Source of the DNA: Planctomycetaceae bacterium
GTDB lineage: Bacteria > Planctomycetota > Planctomycetia > Planctomycetales > Planctomycetaceae
Length of the DNA stretch: 64,000 nt
Assembly (NCBI GenBank): GCA_041398825.1
Contig: JAWKTX010000004.1
Coordinates: 372,001 to 436,000, forward strand
Direction of reading: 5' to 3'
A program made the position numbers and the translations under genes. This document shows, piece after piece, positions 9,397 through 16,115 of the stretch. Positions within the stretch are counted from its first letter, which is position 1. Each line of letters opens with the position of its first letter. The notes below the pieces were generated by a model that did no database searches, was not told the origin of the DNA, and worked only from the letters and a program-made list of their open reading frames with translations.

Positions 9397-10399
9397 ATGA
9401 ACAGGATCATCATGCTGGCCGTCGTCACGTTATTTCAGGCGCTGTCGCAGTCACCTACAAAGATGCGTCGTGCGACAGGTCGTCGGATGTATCCGATGCC
9501 GGCGATGGCAAAGTCGCGTGTCCTCTGTGCGCCAGGCTTGCGGGCGACGCGGCAGGTCACGGCGAGGACCAGGCGGCAGGAAAACCTGGCGGCTGCCAGG
9601 CGGGGCAATGTCTCGCTGCCAGCCAGTCTGGTGAGTGCGAGCCAGGCAAATGTTCGGCCGCTGAATGCGGCGGCAAATGTGTCGCAGACAACACCCGCAA
9701 CGCTGACTTTGGCAGAGCTGGCTTCCGCAAAGCAGTCCCCCCTGAGCAAAGCCTGCTCGGACGATTCTGTCGCATGTCCGTTCTCCGCGGGCGATCAGGC
9801 TGCGACCACCACCTTTAATGACAGCGGCCCCGAAATGCGAATTCTGCAAAGACGGTTGTCAGGAAAGTCACACCAGCTGTGCAGAAGCAAAGGAAGTCAC
9901 GGCAACATCCGCAGCCGCATCCAACACAGCGGAAAGCCCGGGTCTGGTCTGGTCACGGCCCTGGCTCTGGTCGAGGCATGATGCGAGGTACGCCGGTGAT
10001 GCTCAGCATCAGAAGGATCACGAAGACTTCTTCTTCCTGATTGAAAACAAAGACAAAATTCGCCGCACCGTGAAGGAGCTGCCGGACGGTTTTGAATCAG
10101 TCACCGAATCGGATGACCCCAAAGTGACAGAAATGCTTGCAGGTGCGTCGCGGCGATGTACGTTGACTGGAGAACTCCAACCCGATCCGTGTGCGGGACC
10201 CTCTTTTCGAGCCGTCTTTGCCAACGCCGACAACGTCAAAATGAACGTTGAACCTACCGAAAAAAGGAGTGCGCGTCACCGAAACATCAAAGGACAGCTA
10301 CACTGTGAGGTTCTGCACGAACACGCCAAAGTGGTTTCGCTGTGGATCAAGAACGGCTACGCCGAACTCCCCAGGAACCACGCCGCCCCGGAGAAATAA
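9397..10399 (+). pseudogene. Cys-rich exported protein with planctomycete C-terminal domain, frameshifted
   Basis: Fragments in alternating frames appear to form one protein. It has a signal peptide (MNRIIMLAVVTLFQAL), a Cys-rich region with repeated CxxxxC and CxC-like spacing (VACPLC, GGCQAGQCLAAS, GECEPGKCSAAECGGKC, CEFCKDGC), a His/Gly/Met-rich linker, and then a conserved-looking C-terminal domain (DFFFLIENKDKIRRTVKEL, ESDDPKVTEML, FRAVFANADNVKMNVEPTEK, HAKVVSLWIKNGYAE). The pattern would suit metal binding at the cell surface. At least four frame changes separate the parts. It belongs with the other broken genes of this block. Confidence 0.65.
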
Positions 10400-10410
10400 G
10401 CTTCGCACAA

Positions 10411-10472
10411 TCAATAAAGGGGCGACCAACAAAGGGGCAATCAACAAAGGGGAAATTCTGATATTCCCCTTT
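10411..10472. repeat. Three 15-bp AAAGGGG repeats ending in a hairpin
   Basis: Three tandem units (TCAATAAAGGGGCGA, CCAACAAAGGGGCAA, TCAACAAAGGGGAAA) at 10411-10455. The last unit pairs with ATTCCCCTTT downstream to form a hairpin at about 10446-10472. CCCCTTTAGAGAT at its right side recurs near 12939 and, with one change, near 11021. Confidence 0.7.
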
Positions 10473-10482
10473 AGAGATGCCT

Positions 10483-10689
10483 CTATTGCGCCTTCAATCC
10501 CCATTTTTTTGTCAGACACATCGCCACATCCACCATCCGCAATTCTGCAGCCTTTGCGTCGTTGTGCAGCCCGGCTTCAACGGCGATCTGATGCATGGCG
10601 TCGAGCGCGTCTTCCGGACTCTTTGCCGTGTGCAGCACGGACAGCAGTCGAGACTGATACTCAGCCAGTTGCAGACGATCATTCGTCAT
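10483..10689 (-). CDS. Small protein coupled to a DUF692-like fragment
   Basis: A 68-residue frame begins with ATG at 10689 after a GAGG ribosome binding site. The ATG overlaps the TGA of the upstream DUF692-like frame (ATGA), which shows the two were once an operon. The protein is predicted helical and ends in MVDVAMCLTKKWG, resembling small partner proteins seen next to planctomycete DUF692 genes, though this recollection needs a search. It seems intact, but its partner is truncated, so it is probably a remnant. No signal peptide is present, pointing to a cytoplasmic role. Confidence 0.5.
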   Translation of the reverse strand: MTNDRLQLAEYQSRLLSVLHTAKSPEDALDAMHQIAVEAGLHNDAKAAELRMVDVAMCLTKKWGLKAQ

Positions 10690-10955
10690 CGTTGAACCTC
10701 ACTAACGATGGATCGGAGTCGGCGGAAATCGTCACGGAAACCGCCTACAGCCGCCACATCGGTGATATCAATCGTGCCATCCATGCGTTCGAGAATCACA
10801 GCCTGCACATTGGGACATCGCCGCAGGACTTCCGGCAGCGCGGCGAAGACTTCTTCCGGCACAAGACCATCGTGGGTATCCCGGCGAACTCGCTGACCAC
10901 TGCCCTGCGGATGTTCGCGTGCGTGAACTGCCCGATACGTGAACTGCCCGATACG
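10686..10955 (-). pseudogene. DUF692-like iron enzyme, 3' fragment only
   Basis: On the minus strand a frame reads DTHDGLVPEEVFAALPEVL then RCPNVQAVILERMDGTID and ends at TGA 10688-10686. This matches the C-terminal part of DUF692 (the MbnB/TglH-type multinuclear iron enzymes), where a DTHD-like motif and VPEEVW-like helix are typical. Everything upstream is missing: the frame runs into a 16-bp tandem duplication (GTGAACTGCCCGATAC twice at 10923-10954) and then the 10985 palindrome. Family assignment is moderate; the truncation is plain. Confidence 0.5.
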
Positions 10956-10984
10956 TGCAGTTCACGCACGCGATGGGGAATTAC

Positions 10985-11028
10985 AAAGGGGACATTCTAC
11001 TTTATCTAATAAGTACAATGCCCCCTTT
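10985..11028. repeat. AAAGGGGACATTCTACTTT palindrome
   Basis: AAAGGGGACATTCTACTTT (10985-11003) pairs imperfectly with AAGTACAATGCCCCCTTT (11011-11028), giving an 18-bp stem. The same motif occurs in inverted orientation at 12926-12945. Such palindromes are typical RAYT-dispersed repeats. Confidence 0.7.
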
Positions 11029-11302
11029 ACAGATCCCCCCTTTACAGATTCCGGCAGTAACCTGTGAGCAAAAGAATTCTCGCAAACGTGGTATCTTCCG
11101 GGGCAACGCGTTTTCTTGTTTGTGAAGCATTCGGCAATCAAGCTATTCAGAATTTTCTTGCTGGCTTACCAGAGGCGAGGGACTGGCACCAGCTTTGTAC
11201 GATTCTTTTGGCCTCGACGTTGCACTGCGGATTTACATTTGCCATATTGATTTGACTGGATAGCTTAGTCGCTGATCCGTCCGCGATGTTCTGGAGTCAA
11301 AG

Positions 11303-12730
11303 ATGTCACGTATAGTGTTCCTTTGTGTTGCGTTTGTTCCAATTTGCCTCATGGTGGGCACTGCGACAGCACAGCAGTTGCGGTATCAGATTAAGCCGGA
11401 TCAGGTGGTGGCGTACAAAGTCACTATCACAGCCGCAACTCCTGCATCGACGGACACAATGCAGGGTGTTATTTCCTTCAAGGGTCTGCAGACACAGGGG
11501 GAAACACTGACGCTGCAATACAGCGGCGGCCTGAAAAAAACTTCCAGGTCAAATAGCGGAGGTAGTGGCTCATTTGGGGCTGGCAGAGGTGGTTTCGGCG
11601 ACTTTCCACGAAGTCCATTCGATCAGCCGGATTTTCGGGGACTGGTGCAGTCGACGAATACGATCGTGATGAGCGACCTGGGCACCGTGAAGAATCTCCG
11701 GGGGGATTCACAACTTCCCTATTTGCTTGGCAACCTGTGTTTGATTCCATTCGAGCCACTACCAGACGACGATAGCAAAGAGTGGCAAGAAGAGAATGGA
11801 TTGACAATCACATCCGCTTCCAGATCGAATTCCCGCTTTGGTCCGCGATTCGGTCCATTTGCTGAAAACAATGTGGAAGAGAAAAAGACAGGGGGCGGCG
11901 AGACGGTTGCTTACCGGATAGAGAGTGAAAATGAGGGGAAAGTGACGATCACCAAGACTTACACTCTGTCGTCGCCATCGGCTACAGCAAACGACACGGG
12001 TTTAGCGATGCAGGGATCCGGAAGTTATGTGTTCAATCGAGTTGAGGGAATTCCGGAGTCGATGGAGATGACTTTGAATCTCAGCGTGACAAGTAATAGC
12101 TCGGAAATCAAGATCCCAGTGACTGTTGCATTCACGCGAATGAACGATGAGGACCTTGCCGCCCATCTGCAAAAAGTGGAAGAAGAAAAAGCAAGAGCCC
12201 ATGCATTTGCGACACGATTCTCGCGGCCAATCCCGCCGGAGGATCTTAAGCGAGTCATCGGTAACTTGACATCCGGCGATGAAGCCCGAATTCTTAGGGA
12301 ACTGAAAGAATTGAGCCGATCCTCACGGAAAGAGATCCTCAAAGAAGACATCGCTCTTCCTGTGCAGATCGGACTCCTGCTTTCGCACAAGAATCCAACG
12401 ATTCAGTCTGCCGCTCAGATCCTATGGGACCGCTGGGGGACTGCTGTCGAGAAGCACGCATCGGAAGAAGATAAGAAGCAAGTAGCCGATTCGATTAAAC
12501 TTCATGAAGAAATGGCAAGTAACCCGTTTGAAGTCGAAGACGCAGACAGTGGCAAGGGAATCCGCACATGGAGTGATAAGTCAGGCCGCTTCAAAGTCGA
12601 CGGCGAATTCCAGCAGCTGCAGGGGGGGCTGGTCGTGCTGAAAGACAAAGACGGTAAGACCATCCGGGTTCCAAAGGCAAGGTTGTCCGACTTTGATCAG
12701 GCGATAATTGAGAAGTTGTCCGGGAAGTGA
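11303..12730 (+). CDS. Secreted protein with C-terminal SHD1 domain
   Basis: A 475-residue protein with an ATG start preceded by GGAG and a signal peptide cut after ATA before QQL. The middle (about residues 90-110) is Gly/Ser/Phe-rich and probably disordered. A beta-rich part follows, then a helical region (about 310-400). The last 55 residues (RTWSDKSGRFKVDGEF... then VRLPKA-like VPKARLSDFD) match SHD1, the SLA1 homology domain common in planctomycete exported proteins, where its role is unknown. Its neighbours are repeats, so it is likely monocistronic. The codon pattern is intact, in contrast to the broken genes to its left. Function is unknown. Confidence 0.82.
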   Translation: MSRIVFLCVAFVPICLMVGTATAQQLRYQIKPDQVVAYKVTITAATPASTDTMQGVISFKGLQTQGETLTLQYSGGLKKTSRSNSGGSGSFGAGRGGFGDFPRSPFDQPDFRGLVQSTNTIVMSDLGTVKNLRGDSQLPYLLGNLCLIPFEPLPDDDSKEWQEENGLTITSASRSNSRFGPRFGPFAENNVEEKKTGGGETVAYRIESENEGKVTITKTYTLSSPSATANDTGLAMQGSGSYVFNRVEGIPESMEMTLNLSVTSNSSEIKIPVTVAFTRMNDEDLAAHLQKVEEEKARAHAFATRFSRPIPPEDLKRVIGNLTSGDEARILRELKELSRSSRKEILKEDIALPVQIGLLLSHKNPTIQSAAQILWDRWGTAVEKHASEEDKKQVADSIKLHEEMASNPFEVEDADSGKGIRTWSDKSGRFKVDGEFQQLQGGLVVLKDKDGKTIRVPKARLSDFDQAIIEKLSGK

Positions 12731-12749
12731 TGAAGGTGAGCAGCCCGGT

Positions 12750-12839
12750 AAGCACTATCTGACGGTGATGCGTCATGTCGGGACGAATCCGCTGGGGGCG
12801 AACTTGGTGCAGCAAAGTCAGGACTGGGAATGGTCCAGC
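12750..12839 (+). pseudogene. RAYT transposase C-terminal relic
   Basis: Thirty codons read KHYLTVMRHVGTNPLGANLV followed by QQSQDWEWSS, which aligns with HLLTVMRYVERNPVRAKLI then EEWQWGS of the intact RAYT at 3427. The position of the catalytic tyrosine is histidine here. Nothing upstream of it is transposase-like; it directly follows the SHD1 gene stop. Confidence 0.72.
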
Positions 12840-12925
12840 CAGATACCAACAACTCGAAGCGGCCCAGAGAGCTCGTAAATAAATGGGATTGGGTCTAAGC
12901 GGTCACCTCGCTTCGGCACAACAAG

Positions 12926-12945
12926 AAAAGTAGAGTGTCCCCTTT
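12926..12945. repeat. Inverted copy of the AAAGGGGACATTCTACTTT repeat
   Basis: AAAAGTAGAGTGTCCCCTTT is nearly the reverse complement of 10985-11003. Together the two copies bracket the SHD1 gene and the RAYT relic. Confidence 0.65.
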
Positions 12946-12994
12946 AGAGATCCTCCTTCGTTGCCGGAACGGATGTCCACCGGATTGCGACATG

Positions 12995-13329
12995 CTGCGA
13001 TTCGTCCCGGAGGGACACTGGAAATTAGCCGGTGGTCGCCGCCGAGCGGCGCACCACCGGAACCGATCCCCCCACAAGAAATTGCATCTCGGAGGTATGC
13101 CGGATTTCTTGATGTCGCAATCAAATCTTCCCATGCAATGTTCCGGCATCCCTTCAGGATGCGGGCGATTGTGGGCTCTTTACCGGCGGTGGCGCTGCGC
13201 TGACCGCCGGCTAATTTCTGCAAGCCCTCCGGGCTGAATTGCAGGTGACGGACAGCATACTCGCCATGCCGGGGCAATTACGCCAACGACGTGATGCGGG
13301 AACAAAATTCCGCGACGCCGTCCTCGAAT
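12995..13329. mobile_element. Non-autonomous (MITE-like) derivative of the TnpA element
   Basis: The core 12995-13244 starts with CTGCGATTCGTCCCGGAGGG and ends with CCCTCCGGGCTGAATTGCAG, which are imperfect inverted repeats. Subterminal parts match the element at 15020-15708 almost base for base (ATTAGCCGGTGGTCGCCGCC, GGCGCACCACCGGAA, TTCCGGCATCCCTTCAGGAT, CTGACCGCCGGCTAATTTCT). About 85 more bases of downstream homology, to 13329, are also shared. The transposase gene is absent: about 440 bp of coding sequence is missing from the centre. This is what a non-autonomous relative of an IS200-like element should look like. It abuts the truncated toxin gene. Confidence 0.8.
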
Positions 13330-13330
13330 G

Positions 13331-14069
13331 CGGCATCAACGGTCATGCCAAGGTGCTGGCGATGGAAGCGCCCCGAGATTGCCGACTGGCCCGGTCAAGT
13401 CGTCACGGGGACGTTTTGCCATCGAGCGGCCCGTACGATTGATCTGACGATTGCCGGTGAATCCTCACCGATCGGATGCACGGCCAATCATCCGTTCTGG
13501 AGCGAAGACCGGCAGGACTTCGTCAGAGCCGACTCGCTGCAGCCCGGCGAAACTCTGCGAACCACCAACGGCCTGACCACCGTCGTCTCCACAACCACCG
13601 TCCCCGGCCAAACCTTCGTCTACAACCTCGAAGTCCACGTCGCACACGTCTACCATGTCGGCACCACCGGCGTGCTGGTGCATAACAGTTGTCAGAAAAC
13701 TGTTGGCTTAGGCATCGGTGGTGCAACAGACGAATTGAAGGCATTGCATGGCGCGATAGACTGGGGCGGATGGCGGGACGCTGGGCTTACAGGATTTGGC
13801 GCAAGGGGACGGCAGAAGACTTCATGGTGGCATTTTGGCAAGCCACAACAAGGGCAGATAGAATCGTGTTCTCGCTAAAGTGATTTGACATTAAACGGGC
13901 ACTTGACGGCCCTCTCAGCCTAACTTTAAACAAGAACACAACGAGCTGGGAATTCAGGCAACTGCTAAACAGTGACTTTCTCGGTAAGGTTACATTTGTC
14001 CGTGCCGATGGTAGTGTGGTTAGCGATATATTTGAGGAAATAGCGAGTCTCAGGATTGTCTACCCATGA
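13331..14069 (+). pseudogene. Polymorphic toxin C-terminal end: pretoxin HINT domain plus unknown toxin domain
   Basis: The 5' end is lost at the MITE-like element. What remains of the HINT autoprocessing domain includes CTANHPFW, DSLQPGETLRTTNG and the closing VYNLEVHVAHVYHVGTTGVL with VHNSC, typical of intein-like pretoxin domains. A toxin domain follows but is broken: a frame change at the GGGG run near 13802 and an in-frame TGA at 13881-13883. Beyond it the frame continues (SWEFRQLLNSDFLGKVTFV, VSDIFEEIASLRIVYP) to TGA 14067-14069. That stop overlaps the next gene's ATG, the normal toxin-immunity arrangement. The toxin fold is not recognised. Confidence 0.75.
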
Positions 14070-14839
14070 TTATCTTTGTCGAGGACTGCGACGGAAGCAG
14101 GGACACATTCATCAGAGACCTCCAGTCCCAGTCGCGTGATCGAATTGAAACTGCTGCGGCAATGCTTCGTTTGATAGAGTGGTTGGACGCAATGTCAGGC
14201 GACACGGCTGTTTTCGTTTGTCTCAGCCATTTGCATCTTGTGTTCCTAACCGGTCCCTCAACTAATTCGACTGCTTCTGCAACCGTAATGTGGCACGTAA
14301 GGAAAGGTGCTTATGTCATTCAATTTCCCTACGTCGGTAGTGAACTCATGTGGCAGGACGCAAGCATTGAAGTTGAGGAAGTGTTTGTTGGACGAGTCGT
14401 AGATGTCCTTGTTGACGTATCCGCTGTTGGGAAATCGGAAGAAGATCGAACAGAACGATCAGTGCAATTGGCTGAAGTCTTGGGGCGATATAGAAGACTT
14501 GAATGTTGCCTCGATTCGTATCTGCAGAGTCTGTGCGGTGCGATGCTGACGGTTCTGTCGCGTTCTGCTGAAATTGACGGATTCGAATCATCGCAATTCG
14601 TCCTTCCTCCTGAGGGGCTGGAATTTTTGCAGCCAGAGGATCTCGGCGTACAGATTCTGTCCGCGCAGAACACCGGAAATGTTTGCGTGCTCGTCGCGCC
14701 ACTCAGCCCAGAAAGGTACATGGTTGCTGTACCAATTCAGCGACGACTCAAATGGAACAAAGCCCGCTTGAAACGGTCAGGGATTTGTTGCGACGAAGTT
14801 GTCGAAATCATTCGCAGGGAAGTGATGGGCATATTCTAA
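14066..14839 (+). CDS. Putative immunity protein of the HINT toxin
   Basis: An intact 257-residue soluble protein with no signal peptide. Its ATG (14066) overlaps the toxin frame's stop in ATGA, which indicates translational coupling to the toxin C-terminus. The sequence is not recognised as a known immunity family; it is acidic in the middle (VEEVFVGRVVDVLVDV, KSEEDRTERS) and ends in RREVMGIF. The immunity role is inferred from position only. It is notable that the toxin is broken while this gene remains open, as expected if the immunity gene has outlived its toxin or protects against relatives' toxin. Confidence 0.62.
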   Translation: MIIFVEDCDGSRDTFIRDLQSQSRDRIETAAAMLRLIEWLDAMSGDTAVFVCLSHLHLVFLTGPSTNSTASATVMWHVRKGAYVIQFPYVGSELMWQDASIEVEEVFVGRVVDVLVDVSAVGKSEEDRTERSVQLAEVLGRYRRLECCLDSYLQSLCGAMLTVLSRSAEIDGFESSQFVLPPEGLEFLQPEDLGVQILSAQNTGNVCVLVAPLSPERYMVAVPIQRRLKWNKARLKRSGICCDEVVEIIRREVMGIF

Positions 14840-15019
14840 CGAGGGTCACTCCTCGGAGTTTCATCATGAAGAATCACTCGCTTTTATTTGGATACCGCGT
14901 GCGGAGCAGCTCAGTCAGAGTGATGCTCGGCCTGCGGCTGATGTCGAGCTGGCTGCGTCGTTCTCTGACGACACGGCGATCCTGACTCGTCTGGAACGCG
15001 CGACGCCTCAGGCTGAATT
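14840..15019. other. Short remnant between immunity gene and TnpA element
   Basis: One short frame reads SQSDARPAADVELAASF then DDTAILTRLERATPQAE with coding-like composition, ending at the element boundary. It may be the tail of a gene cut by the insertion at 15020; the identity is unknown. Confidence 0.35.
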
Positions 15020-15792
15020 CTGCGATTCGTCCCAGAGGGACATCAGAAATTAGCCGGTGGTCGCCGCCGAACGGCGCACCACCGGAAGCGGTCCCAACAA
15101 CCAGATTGCATCCCGAAGGGATGCCAGATTCTTTCGTACCGTCATTCCAGATACTCCGGATCGAATGCCACCCCGGCACGTTGCAGCAATTCAATCAGTT
15201 CCTCTTGAAAAGACTGCTTCGCATGATGCTCGCGCTGTCGACCGATGTAATGCCGCACGCCGTCCCGCGCTGTTGGGCTCACGGTGAAGGCGGCGTAACC
15301 GTCCTGCCATCCAAACCGCGGTTCATTGATGGTTTCGTGAACCCACTTCGATGTACTCTTCTTCATATCACGCATGAAATCCGACAGTCGGTGAGTGGAC
15401 TTCAATCCGACCAGCAGGTGGACGTGATCGGCAATCCCACCGACGGCTTCAGGAACACCATCGAGCCCTCGAACAGTTCCGCCAATGTACTCGTGAAATC
15501 TTTCGATCCAGTCGTCAGCGATCCATGGCTTCCGATGCTTCGTGCTGAAGATGATGTGGACGTGCAGGCTGAGAAATGTGGACATGAAAACCTCCGATGC
15601 ATCGTTCCGGCATCCCTTCAGGATGCGGGCGTTTATGGGCTGGTGACCGGCGGTGGCGCTACGCTGACCGCCGGCTAATTTCTATAAGCCCTCCGGGCTG
15701 AATCGCAGAGGGAAGACAGCATACTCGCAGTGTCGGGGAAATGACGCCAAAGACCCGTTGTGGAACAAAACCCCGCACGCCGTCCCCGAATA
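15020..15792. mobile_element. IS200-like element with TnpA
   Basis: The core 15020-15708 has ends that match those of the MITE-like copy at 12995. Left end CTGCGATTCGTCCCAGAGGG and right end CCCTCCGGGCTGAATCGCAG are imperfect inverted repeats, and each side carries a GC-rich hairpin (CCGGTGGTCGCCGCCGAACG / CGGCGCACCACCGG on the left). A TnpA-type gene fills the centre on the minus strand. Homology to the small copy runs on to about 15792. The element therefore is the likely autonomous parent of 12995-13329. Confidence 0.8.
15142..15585 (-). CDS. tnpA: IS200-like TnpA transposase (Y1 HUH family)
   Basis: A 147-residue protein, the standard length for single-domain IS200 TnpA. It opens with HVHIIFSTKHRKPW, has the HUH pair in IADHVHLLVGL near residue 52, a DFMRDMKKSTSKWVHE helix, and the catalytic tyrosine candidate in VRHYIGRQREHH near residue 120. 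These enzymes cut and join single-stranded DNA at hairpin ends. ATG start at 15585. It is intact and sits within the element at 15020-15792, which also has a deleted copy 2 kb away. No TnpB or IscB gene follows. Confidence 0.92.
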   Translation of the reverse strand: MSTFLSLHVHIIFSTKHRKPWIADDWIERFHEYIGGTVRGLDGVPEAVGGIADHVHLLVGLKSTHRLSDFMRDMKKSTSKWVHETINEPRFGWQDGYAAFTVSPTARDGVRHYIGRQREHHAKQSFQEELIELLQRAGVAFDPEYLE

Positions 15793-16115
15793 GGGGAATC
15801 GCAAAGGGGACAGGGGAATCGCAATAGACGGAACATGCAGGATTTCCCCTTGAGCGATTTCTCACTCGTTGTGCATACTTGTCCTGAACGATCCGGCAAT
15901 GAATACGACGATGGACGTCGGTTCTGGCTGTATTGGTTGCGCAAGAAAGCCAGCCTTACTGATTAACAGCAACAGGGAAAACGTTCGGATGATCAGTGCG
16001 TTTCGGCTGTGGAATCTCTGCGAAGCGTTCATGTGGTCGACTTTCTGTTGAATTACGCAACAACCCATCGCATTTTGTACGGTTCCACGACCTTCTATGT
16101 GATTTGGAACTGACA

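Noticed and set aside
5334..10400. Programmed frameshifting as an explanation for the many frame changes
   Set aside because: Breaks occur in several unrelated genes at different sites without slippery sequences in common; decay or sequencing error fits better.
11064..11255. 63-codon frame before the SHD1 gene
   Set aside because: Starts inside repeat-rich DNA, no family features, and no coupling to the next gene.
13881..13883. In-frame TGA in the toxin as a selenocysteine codon
   Set aside because: A second frame change lies just upstream and no selenoprotein features are seen, so it is treated as a nonsense mutation.
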